In this document: in pieces, positions 47,770 through 58,253 of the stretch
How positions within the stretch are numbered: position 1 is the stretch's first letter
How the letters are laid out: the number at the start of each line of letters is the position of its first letter
NCBI RefSeq assembly: GCF_033568475.1
Contig: NC_133121.1
Location: 78,946,589-79,010,588 of the forward strand
Length of the DNA: 64,000 nt
Direction of reading: 5' to 3'
From: Henckelia pumila
Lineage: Eukaryota; Streptophyta; Magnoliopsida; Lamiales; Gesneriaceae
The notes under the pieces: generated by a model
Databases searched by the model: none
Told to the model about the DNA's origin: nothing
What the model saw: only the letters and a program-made list of their open reading frames with translations
Position numbers and translations under genes: made by a program

Positions 47770-47990
47770 ATACACAAATTTGTTAATAGAAGTTCGAATG
47801 TCGAATCCTTCTATATCTCTCTTCTTCTGTTTCCGAAAGGACTATTAGAAAACTTTGATTAGTACAACTCTTTGTGCAAACTACAAACCCACTTTGACTT
47901 AAGATTTATCTATCGTCTAATCGAACCTCCTAATAAACTTTACAAATGCTTTTTCTGCACCAAACCATTACAAAGTTGCATATGTTGGAA
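47770..47990. repeat. Diverged relative of the 29.1-29.9 kb repeat
   Basis: The order of short blocks (ACTATTAGAAAACTTTGAT, AGTACAACTCTT, then TTATCTATCGTCTA) parallels that at about 29410-29480 (ACTATTAGAAGACTTTGAG, ATTACAACTCTT, then TTATCCTACTGTCTA). It is clearly related but eroded. Confidence 0.5.
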
Positions 47991-48229
47991 AATGAATTTT
48001 GAGGTCCATTAACCTTCGAAAAATCGATGATTAATCTCTGATAAAATTAAAATTAACTTGAAAATTGATATCTACATTTTGAGTATATACTTTTAGAATA
48101 TTAATTTACTCAAAATTGGATTTCGAGTATATATTTTTAGAATATTAATTTACTCAAAACCAATTTTGGATGAACGAGAGATTAATTATGAAGTTGAACA
48201 ATAAAGCTCATTTAAGTGTATATTAAATA

Positions 48230-48560
48230 AAATGGTGGGAACTTGTCCCACATTGCAAAAATAAGAAATAAATATCTTTCTTATATTGAGTTATGTAGTA
48301 TGGTTTATTGTTGTTTTCAAGTCAAGTGTGCTCAAGCCACCTAAGGGTGAAGGAGGTGCAACTCAACAACTAGACACAAGCTTGCACGTGCACACTCACA
48401 ATCAAATGGCGCACGTACGCATCGTCGGGAGAAGCAATGAGGAGCATTTATTTTGTGCAGCTTGGAAATGAGCTCCACGACGTGGAAAACGATTGTCGTA
48501 TTCCATAAGCAAGCACTGTGTGTGCGAAAAATTCGTCTTAAAAGAAAGAGATAGAGTTTA
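48230..48560. repeat. Dispersed repeat fragment
   Basis: GGGAACTTGTCCCACATTGC through CACCTAAGGGTGAAGGAGGT and on to about 48560. The sequence resembles short retroelement-derived repeats scattered in asterid genomes, as I recall them. No ends or duplications were located and no gene is called. Confidence 0.35.
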
Positions 48561-48682
48561 ACCCTAGCTCTATTTATGTCTTATTTCAGCGCTTGTAGCG
48601 GCATCTCCCAAGACATCAAGCATACATTGTCAAATTTACACTTTATCCAGATCAAACATATTCTTTCGTATCTATATGCTAA

Positions 48683-48926
48683 GGCATTGTTTGGTTTGAT
48701 GTATTACTAATCTATGTCTAATTTATCCCAATCAATTTCGCTTTATTTTTGTCATGTTATTTATCTATTTATTAATTAATAATTTTACATCAATTAAATC
48801 AAATAAATTATAATCTATCCATAAAATCAAATAATATATTAACTATTTTTTTCTTATTTATTTTTAATTTACATTATATTAATTATCTATGGATTACTTA
48901 TCCTATCACTCAAACCAAACGGTGCC
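48683..48926. mobile_element. Tourist-like (PIF/Harbinger-type) MITE
   Basis: 244 bp. The ends GGCATTGTTTGGTTTGA and TCAAACCAAACGGTGCC are inverted repeats (16 of 17 paired). TAA flanks both sides (48680-48682 and 48927-48929), the typical 3-bp target of this superfamily. The core is A/T-rich and it has no coding. Confidence 0.85.
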
Positions 48927-48929
48927 TAA

Positions 48930-50010
48930 GACTATTACTCAACTATTCTATCAAGTTCATCTTTTTTTTTTTTTTTTTTGTGAATGATTTTTCTTCAAAT
49001 TATGTTTTCTTATATTCTCGATAAGGGAAAGAGTTCTGCAAACTCATTTTGACGTGAAAGATTTATCTTTCAAATCTCATGTCTTGTATTGTTTCTTAAA
49101 AACCTTTCTTGTTGGGTTGAACTCCCATTAAATATCTTTATATATAATTTGCCCAAGTGCTCCAAACCCTTTAAACCTGATTTTTTTTCTTTGAGTTTAT
49201 CTTCAAAGTGTTGTATTTATGGTCTCTAATAACAATATAAGCGTTAGATACAAGAATATGACTATTTGGAAAGATTTTGTACGTTTTTACGACAATGAAA
49301 CGGTCATATTCGCGTTGTTGGATACTTTCCTTAACTTCTACTAAATTTGAGATATATTGGTTGCAGCAGCCCGCTTGCTGATTTGAGCTCTGCTGCATTC
49401 TAGGGTCTAGTGGTTGCATCACTTCGGATTTCAGCAATGTTGATTTCAACAGTCATGTTTTCTTGACTATAGCTCTCGATAATTGATTTATGGGCAAAGT
49501 GATGAACATGAAAGTTGTATTCATTTTCTTATCTTGAGCTCATACAAAAATAGACGTGCTCAAAACATTCGTCTGCATTAGATATTCGGTTTAGCTGAAT
49601 TCGAGTGCGGAACCAACAACTTCAATGCGAATTTTCATATTTTTAAGCTATGATTCAGATTTTGACTCTTGAATTTGATTGATAACATTTTGAGTTGATT
49701 GTTGAACCAATTTGGTTGCTAGTCATTTAGATCACTGAGCTATGAGATATCATCAAAAATCTTCAACTTGCGAGAAACTAAGTTGTGTTGAAATTTTGTT
49801 TGAGTAATCAATCACTCACTTCCAATTTGGCATCTACCAACTATACACTTAATTAAATACATTACAAACACAATGAAAAAATGTTATCATCAAATAAGAT
49901 CAATTGTGTTAACCCAACATTATTTACTATTATAAATTATTTTCTTCCAAACTATCAAATAAATAATAATAAAATGTCAATGAACATAAAATAAAAATCA
50001 AGCAATCGTT
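48930..50010. other. Intergenic, no gene seen
   Basis: A 20-bp T run at about 48961-48980 and generally AT-rich sequence. I see no coding region with domain support. Confidence 0.5.
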
Positions 50011-50338
50011 CAAGGGATCAAGGGCGGATCCACGTATTGGGCTACCCAATTTTTTTTATTAATTTTTTATGGGTTATATTTGGGCTCAATTTCTTTTAGC
50101 CCGGGGTGGCCCATTAAAAAAATCAAAGAGCTCAAATTTTATAGTGAAAAAGTAGACTTGCGTCTTGTATCCATCCTTGTATGCACCATGAGAAAAGAAA
50201 CCAAGTCAAAAAAAAGTTTTGGAGTTTCCATCATCTTTGCCACGAAGTTTTCTGGTGAGTCCGGAGTGCTCTATTTTTTTTCCCAAATTTTTCTTTCATC
50301 AACATGCGATTGATTTTTAAATTTATTAGCAGATTTGC

Positions 50339-50555
50339 GTTCGTGAATCGTGGCCCGCGGGTTTTGTTTTCTTTCTGGTATGATAATTTCTATCTCTTTG
50401 AAGGGTGTTGATTCGTGAATCGTAATTTGGATGATGATTGATGATTCGTGAATCGTGATTTGAGTTCTTAAATTTGAAATTTTGTTCATTTTCATACCTT
50501 TGTTTTCTAATCTGGTGCCGGTATGATGATTCACGATTAGTGAATAGTGATTTGG
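50339..50555. repeat. Subterminal GATTCGTGAATC motif repeats in hAT element
   Basis: TTCGTGAATCGTGG near 50340, GATTCGTGAATC at 50410 and 50443, and a variant GATTCACGATTAGTGAAT near 50529. GATTC..GAATC is self-complementary. Repeated short motifs near hAT ends are often transposase-binding sites; that role is inferred here. Confidence 0.65.
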
Positions 50556-51019
50556 AGAATTGAATTCAAGATAATGTATGCATGTGTATCTATATTAGTG
50601 AATTGGAAATTCGGGATATATATTTATTCATGCTTTTCGTTAGACTCAATATGTGTATTCTTGTTCAACTTTGATTTGTTCAAGTATTTTTTTGTTCATA
50701 TTTCTTGGGATCAAATTGGTTGCTTTTATGGTAAAAAAAAAAAAAAAAATTTGTTTAATTTTTTTGCACATAAATAGCAGTCACAAACCAAAAATGTTTT
50801 TTTCAAAATTTAAACTTTGGTACCAGATTAGATGCTCTTATGTTCGTTACTTTTGTTTTTCGAGTTATTGTTTTAAGTTTGTTTATTTATCTTTTCATAT
50901 GCTTTTTTTTTTGGCATATGTACTACAATAATACATGCATTTGTTATGACTATTAAGTTTACAATTTCATAAAAAAGTCTAATTTTTTGTCTGTTGTTCA
51001 ATTTTTTATTAGGTAATTA

Positions 51020-54000
51020 ATGTCAAATCGAGAGAGAAAACGAGGAAACAATATTTTATCTTTTTTAAGCCAAGAATTGACAATCCTTCAGCATCCGAGA
51101 GGACCGACACTAATACATACATTCCTAATTAGGAGCCAGAACCTCCATCTAAATCTTAAAGAGTTGAGTTTGATGAAACTTCTCTTCAATGGGAACCTGG
51201 CCGGATTGCGTATTTTGATGTGCTGGAATCCTGTTAATCATCGTGATGAAATTAGACGATGTTATATCAAAATGGGGTCATATCAACCTAAATTATCGGA
51301 GTACCCACAGTCTGAATCAGGAAAGCAACATCGGAGATTTCAACATACATGGTTTAAAAAGTTTCCATGGCTAGAGTACTCTCCTTCAAAAGATGCAATG
51401 TTTTGTTTTACGTTATATCTTTTTGAATTAAGTGAAGCATAACAATCTACCTTCACTGTTGAAGGATTTAAAATTTGGAAACGTGTTAATGATAGAGTTA
51501 AGTGTGTTTTTTTTGTCTCACATGAGAAGTTCTAACTCAGTGCACAATAAATATGCAAAATATGTTATTGGTTTGATGAACGTAACTCAAGATATAGATA
51601 TATTTATGAATCGAGAATCTTCTAAATAGATTCAAAAGAACTGATTAAGGCTTACATCAACAATTGAGAGTGTTCGTTGGCTTACTTTGAAAGCATGTGG
51701 ATTGAGAGGTCATGATGAATCTTTAGATTCCTCAAATCTTGGAAATTTCATTGATATGTTAAATTTATGGGAAAATGGAATGCTAGTATTGGTGAAGTCA
51801 TCTTAGAGAAAGCTCCGGGAAATGCAAAGTATACCTCACCAGAAGTTCAAAAAGAAATCTTGCATATTATTGGGAACATAGTCAGAAATAAAATTCGTGA
51901 TGAAATTAGAGATTCTAAATTTTGTATTTTGGTGGATGAAGCGAAAGATGTATCTAACAAAGAACAAATGGCTATAATTTTGAGATTTGTTGATGCCCGT
52001 GGTTTTTTGCGGGAGCATTTTTCCAAATTGTATATGTTCATGACACCGCAGCTGCAACACTCAAGAAAGAAATATGTGATGTAGTCGCTAGATATAATCT
52101 AAAAATTCATAATATGTGAGGTCAAGGGTATTAGCTAGTAACATGTCTGGTGTGCTTAATGGATTGCAAGCTTTATTTCTTAGAGATTTCCTTTATTGTT
52201 TCGCCCATCGTCTCCATAGCGTTAGTTGCATCTGCTGAAATGAAATTTCTATATGGCATTTCTTTCGAATCTGACGAGTATTGTCAATATTGTTACATCT
52301 TCTTCTAAACACAATGTTGAGTTACAATCAACTCAAATTAATGAAACTTCACATTCTATTGTTGCTGGTGAACGTGAGACTGTGCGAGAAGGCAGAAGGT
52401 AATCAGATGGGTACTTTGAATCGAGCAAGAAACTACCCATTAGAGCTCTCATTTTGATTCTATTTGCAGCTTAATAGATATGTATGAAGCAACTATTTTG
52501 GTACTTGAATGCATTATCACTGATGGTTCCTCTACTTCAGTGCGTGGGGAAGCTGGTGGTTCCTTAACAGTGATGAAGTTTTTTGATTTCATTTTTATTT
52601 TTCATTTGATGGATAAAATTATGGTGATCACGGATTTGCTTTATCGTGCCTTGCAACAAAAATCTCTTGATATCTTAGTGCAATGGATCTAATCTCGACG
52701 ACTAAACCACTTTTTTCTGGCATTGAGAAATGATGGTTTTGATATTCTTATTTCTTATGTCAAATCATTTTGCACAAGATTGGATGTTGAAATACCAGAT
52801 ATGAATGCTCATTATTAGAACTGTCAGAACGGGTTGATGGGGCGGGCCAGCCTGCAATCCATTGTAGCCCGTCATATAGGCGGGTTGGGGCAGGCCAGCC
52901 CACCAGACAGGCGGGTTGAGAAATTCCCAACCCGGCCTAACCCACCTTGGGCCACGGGTTAGGTGGGTCAACCCACCATTTTTTTTATTTTTAAAAAAAA
53001 TGTCAATAGAGCATTGTATAAAAAATTAAGAGATACATTAATTAAATAGTTCATGACACTACTTAAATACCTAATAACACTACAAACTATAATAAGAAAA
53101 AACAATACATAAAATTAATTAGTGAAACACAATCTGATAAAACTCAACAAGAACTACAAAGTTCATGATCATTAAAATTCAGTATTCATCCATCAACACA
53201 TAATTTATGTCATCATTATTTAGTTTCAAAAAATGTCATATTCATTTACTCCATGATAATAAATAATATAAAATTTAAAAATTCATCAATTAAACATAAA
53301 TTATAATAAATTATTTAGAGCTTAAAATCATTTACAAAACATTTCAAACAATATAATTTATTCAAAACTTATCAATCACACATAAAATATTAAATATATT
53401 AATTATAATATATTTTTAAAAATGTAAAAAAATTAAAATTGGCGGACTGCCCCACGTTGGCCCGCGGCCGAAACGGTTCAGCCCGTTTTGGCCCGCTCCT
53501 AACGGACCGCCAAAAGCATAACTCAACCCGCCATTTTTTTAATGGCGGAAGGTTGGTTCGACGGGCCCAACCCGAATTGACAGGTCTACTCATTATAAGT
53601 GTTCTAGTCGTTCATGCTAGCAAAAGGATACCACCACATTGGAGCACCATTTTAATTATGATATATTTAATGCTGCAATAGATTTTCAGTTGAAAAAGTT
53701 AAACTCTAGATTCAATGATGAGACACCAGAACTTCTTATGCTTAGCCCAGCTTGGGATCCAAATGATAATTTTAAATGGTTCGACAATGACAAGATTCTT
53801 ACTCCCACTGAGAAGTATTATCCCAAGGACTTCACTGAACAGGAAATGCATCATTTGAAGTGTCAGCTACAACATTATGAGCTTGATGTAGTTTTTCATG
53901 AAAATTTTCAGAAAATTTTCACTATCTCAGAATTGTGCCGAGGGTTATTGGAAACAAAAATTTGCAACACTATAATCTGTTTGACAAATAGATTCATTTA

Positions 54001-54213
54001 GTTTTAATCTTGCATGTTTCCACGGCAACTACAGAACGTGCATTTTTGGCTATGAAGCATGTTAAAACAATTCTTCGTAATAGAATGAGAGAGAATTTTC
54101 TGACATATTCTATGATTATTTATATTGAAAGAGAGTTTGCTTTAAACATACCCTCAAATTATATAATTGATGAATATCATACGTTAAAGAATCGTAGATC
54201 ACAACTTCAATAG
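51020..54213 (+). pseudogene. hAT transposase (ZMYM1-like, DUF4371 and hAT dimerisation domains), broken
   Basis: MSNRERKRGN at 51020 opens a degenerate N-terminal region. YQPKLSEYPQSESGKQHRRF and WLEYSPSKDAMFCF mark the TTF-type zinc-finger region. The DUF4371 part (EKAPGNAKYTSPEVQKEI, KFCILVDEAKDVSNKEQMAI) is open at 51767-52084. Further pieces in shifting frames run to VKSFCTRLDVEIPDMN near 52807, where a MITE interrupts. Coding resumes beyond it (FNYDIFNAAIDFQLKKLNSR, 53639-54001). The hAT C-terminal dimerisation domain (HVSTATTERAFLAMKHVKT) lies at 54010-54213. There are several frameshifts and stops in addition to the insertion. Confidence 0.85.
52816..53588. mobile_element. hAT-type MITE inserted in the hAT transposase, perfect 8-bp duplication
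   Basis: The ends TAGAACTGTCAGAACGGG and CCCGAATTGACAGGTCTA are inverted. CTCATTAT flanks both sides exactly (52808-52815 and 53589-53596). The arms are GGCGGGTTGGG-rich around an A/T-rich core. Its ends match the element at 10815-11357, so the two are one family. Removing it and one duplication rejoins the transposase reading at MNAHY. Confidence 0.95.
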
Positions 54214-54940
54214 CATGGATGTATATCTATTCGGATCATTTTATATCTTGAAGTTATGAATTTTTTAATTTATTCATCGACATTGCATGATTGATTTAAG
54301 ATATATTCATTTTATTTAAGCTTCATTAGTTTCTTGCAAGACGATGGATATACAAAATATTACATTGTCAAAATTTTTGTCAAAGGTTTTCGAATATTAC
54401 GAGCTCCATAGAAAAATTATTAAAGATATTTTTTACGAGGAGCTTTTTGAGATTACAATGAGCAGGTATCTTACTCATAATTTTAATAGGTATGTATTAT
54501 TTTGTTTCTAATAAAAAATTCTAGCTCGGTGGATTTGAAATCCGGACTCCGTCTTTTCAAGGGATTCAAAAGCAGCCTTATTTTGGCATTCTATTTATTA
54601 TTTTAAGGTGTCTGGTGATTTTTAAAATATAAGGTTAAAATAAATAGATGACAAATAAATTTTGTGTGATGTAAGATAATTTTATTTCTATTTCGAAAAT
54701 CATCAATTTTTATGTCACATGACAAGTTGTGACACCTAGTCATCAAATTCATATGAATTGTAGTGACCCGTCCCGGAATCACTTACTAACAGAGACTTTA
54801 AGAATGTAATTAAAAATTAAACAATCAATAATCAGAGAAAACTACGAAAACTTAAGACAAACACTAACCCGACAGAATACAACTGGTAAATAACTGCAAG
54901 CTAATTAATGTACAACCAAATCAAAACCCAAAAACAAGAT

Positions 54941-55064
54941 GGTCAATCCTAACTATCTCTGTTGGCACCAATTGACTCCAAATCGAAACCCAAAAACAAA
55001 AGGGTCAATCCTAACTATCTCTGTTGGCACCGATTGACTCCACAACTCCATGGTCACCAACCAA
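54941..55064. repeat. 62-bp tandem duplication in one Gypsy LTR only
   Basis: GGTCAATCCTAACTATCTCT begins at 54941 and 55003. The partner LTR has a single copy (about 62402), so the duplication arose after insertion or is polymorphic in the family. Confidence 0.9.
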
Positions 55065-55868
55065 AACAGGTCCCCTAACCTTGGAAACCTGCAACTGTCC
55101 CGTCGAATGGGGTGTCCAATAAAAATACACGGACGTGAGCTAACAATGCTCAGTACAGATGTATAAATATACACATGCTATAAATGCATAATGCAAGTAA
55201 CACGTACCGGGAACATATCATCGATAGAACAATGCTCATTCAAAGGCGCCATTAAATGTAGTATGCTAGACCGTCGCATCATAAGGCACTACGATACCAT
55301 AAACCTTGGAGATAACGGACCCAAATCCATGACATCCATCCATAAAATATAATGGGGATGAGCGACTCCTCTACAAGTAATATAAAAGGAAACAAGCTCA
55401 ACATGATGATGCATGCAGCATAATATCCGTGCCATAATCAATACATATATTAGTAATGCCACATAAAACATGCAAACATAGGACATGCATACTCAACCAA
55501 TATATCTCGAATAGTACGTCCGTATCTCAGAATAAGCAACTCAAGCAACCTAGCCACTCGGGTACTCGAGTCCAAGCCTATAACCGTATAATCACTATAT
55601 CACTTATCGCTTACTAAAATCCTTAACTAGACTAATAGCTACTCACATAAGCTAATCAGAGTCTAGTAATATACATGCATCCGTCGTTAGCCCTTTGATG
55701 GCAATGACATCAAAACCTAGGTACAACTCCGCTACGATCCCGGTAGCGCCTCGCTATCGTCTGGCCTCCGAAATGACACCTAAAATGGCCTAAAATCCCA
55801 TTAGAAACACCTAGAAACGAGAGATAGAAAAGGAAATGAGCAAGTGAAATGTGGTCTTGGCACCCCTA

Positions 55869-57731
55869 TGAAAGAGTGGGTGCCCGGTTAGCCAACTTGT
55901 GGCTAAGGGCTTTTATGACTCTATGTATAAACAATCTTTGTTTAATATAATTTACATTCATTAATGGCATTTTCTTTGTCTTTCTTCATATTGTTATATT
56001 GTGATATACTATTGTTGCTTTGATAAAGACCTTGAATATACTATAGTGTAAGTAAGATGAGATAGTGAATAAAGAGAGATCACTATTATGAAACACATCT
56101 TATAGTCACTATATATTCTAAACAGTTCCTAGTCAATTGAGCCGTCCGCTAATAAGGATAAGGATCGCTCGAGATTGAGACTAGCATTTGTGATGCCAAG
56201 TACCATGTTTCATTGGTAATGGACATGGAGATGTTCAAAGCATGCAAATGGATATTCATATGATGAATGATCGAACTACCCTATTCGGACTTTCCAAGTG
56301 GTTATTACTTATCGAGTGGATAAAGTTCGCGGTTTTGGTTGTACATCATTAGTCCTTACTACTTGAAACATCATTGAGACTCTATATGCTGGGGTCATCA
56401 GGTGTCGGGATTGGGTACAATTACGACACATATAGGAGTCGATGCTTTGTTGTCAAGGATTCACCACATACTTGCGAGTGTGGATATCCTATGCGATCTG
56501 AGGAGATATTAGTGTGACGAATATCTGGCCAGAGTACATGATGTGTTTTAGGTTACTCGGTTTTCCTAGTAACACATGCGATGTCACTATTTGATCTCCA
56601 AGATGTAATGCATAGTTATCGAATCTCGAACGACTCTCGATGCACCAATGGTTGTTGATTCGATCGGGATATTTGGATGAAGGGACCGTACTGTACGCTA
56701 ACCAAAATCTACTGGTTCTTGCAGGCGCTATCAGTGATACCTAGGGAATCATGGGGCGATGTTGCTAGACGCTCTTACCATGATTCGTTGGGCAAGTCGG
56801 AAATTGTTGTTCCGAGTCACAAGGAGTTGTGAGCCCACGGCTAGCTGTATCCCTGAACCATTGAGGGTCACACAAGTAATGGATTACTAAACCCCGTTGA
56901 GATAGTTAAATTTAAAGAGTTAAATTTAATGAAAGAGAAGTTGGACTTCTTAACTAAAAGGGAGTGGAATTTCCTAAAATGACATAGGGATGGGCATTTT
57001 TGGAAATCACTGAATTCGGATTCAGAAAAATTATCTTGACTTTAAAAGATGCAGAAATGGTTTCTGTGCACATTGGTAAAATCAGTTTATCAATCGGAGT
57101 CACGATGAATTTTATATTAATTTTTATAATAACAGGCTTGACATGTTGGGCTTAAGTTATGGATTGTGGGCCCTAAGGAGTTAGAGTCCTAATACAATTA
57201 TAACTTAATCTAGTCTAGAAATTATCTATAAATACATGTGTAGTGTTCGAAAATCATTAGTTTTAAGTCTTGCAATTTTCGAATTACACATATTTTTCAA
57301 GAGGAATTTTCGAAAATCCTCTGCTCCCTTTTGAGATAATTCAGTCTGTAATTTTTGTGAAAAATTACATTCTGAATTGACAGATCAAATCTGTTTATTC
57401 TCTTCGATAAACATCTGATTGATTTCTAGTGCAATCAATCAAAGGGTTTTAGTTTTCTATTCGTGGACTTAATTCCGGAGGTTGATCGTGATAGTCATCG
57501 GTTCCCGGGATTTACAAGAAAAACAGATTAAATTCTGTTGGAGTCCATAATCAAGCCTTTTCTTGAATAGGTAAAATATTTAACTGTGCTAATTATTTTA
57601 CTTGCAACAATTTTAATCGTTAGGATTTGATACCCACGATATGGAATCGTTCCATATCAAAAAATAAAATTTTTAAACTTCCTCTGCTCCGGGTATCACA
57701 TCCGTGTGATCAGAGAACGCGTGTTCCAACA
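55869..57731. mobile_element. Solo LTR (1,863 bp) of another LTR retrotransposon
   Basis: It begins TGAAAGAGTGGGTGCCCG and ends CGTGTTCCAACA, TG to CA. CCCTA flanks both sides exactly (55864-55868 and 57732-57736). The partner Gypsy LTR lacks it (GACACCACTATTTATT near 63263). No internal domain remains, which fits LTR-LTR recombination that removed the body. The family was not identified. Confidence 0.92.
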
Positions 57732-58239
57732 CCCTATTTATAGACCACGTTTGGAACTATCGAACTCGCGATCGGAACTTCCGAACGCCTTCTGAGATTT
57801 CGATCGTGCTTACGATCTTTCTTCTTTGAATGTGTGTCCTTTGAATGGGCAACTCAGCTGCCGACAGAGTTTGGGACTACTAAACTGTGGGATCGGAGCT
57901 TCCGAACTCCACCCTGTCCAATCAGAATTCAAAAAACCCATATCTGGCTATCAGGAAACGTTCGGATCTTCTGAACTCAGGATCGGAGCTTCCGAATTGG
58001 TCGGAGCTACCGATCTCTGTCTCTAGCTTCCGAAGGGATCGAAACCACTGATCTTTACCTTGCAAAAGTTTAGATCTTCCAAACTGGTCAAACACTAGGA
58101 ACCCTCCTGACTATTTTCGAACATCTTGAATCCGATTTTATATTAATTAATCTCATCCGAGAATTGCTTAATCATGTTTTAATCATTTTAAACATGTTTA
58201 TGCAGTTAATTTATTATTTTTTGAAATCGGGTTACTACA

Positions 58240-58253
58240 TTCTCCCCACCTTT
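58240..58253 (-). other. Gypsy polypurine tract
   Basis: AAAGGTGGGGAGAA on minus, directly before the LTR start TGTAGTAACCC. Confidence 0.85.

Larger units (their letters stand above)
50019..54557 (+). mobile_element. hAT transposon (TTF/DUF4371/hAT-C type), decayed
   Basis: The left end CAAGGGCGGATCC and right end GGACTCCGTCTTTT are imperfect inverted repeats of the CAGGGGCGGA type common in this hAT clade. CAAGGGAT flanks both sides (50011-50018 and 54558-54565), a perfect 8-bp duplication. The element is 4,539 bp including a nested 773-bp MITE. Its transposase is broken, so it is not autonomous. Confidence 0.85.
54759..58239 (-). repeat. Gypsy LTR (3' LTR in element orientation), enlarged by an insertion
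   Basis: The plus-strand edges are TGTAGTGACCCGTCCC and ATCGGGTTACTACA. Without the solo LTR and its duplication it would be about 1.61 kb. A 62-bp tandem duplication absent from the other LTR adds to the difference. The part near 57740-58050 is rich in TTCCGA and GGAGCTTCCGA motifs, as is the partner LTR near 63290-63570. Confidence 0.88.

Noticed and set aside
54953..55486. Minus-strand open frames in the Gypsy LTR, seen again at 62635-62886
   Set aside because: LTR sequence with no domain. The recurrence only reflects the two LTR copies.
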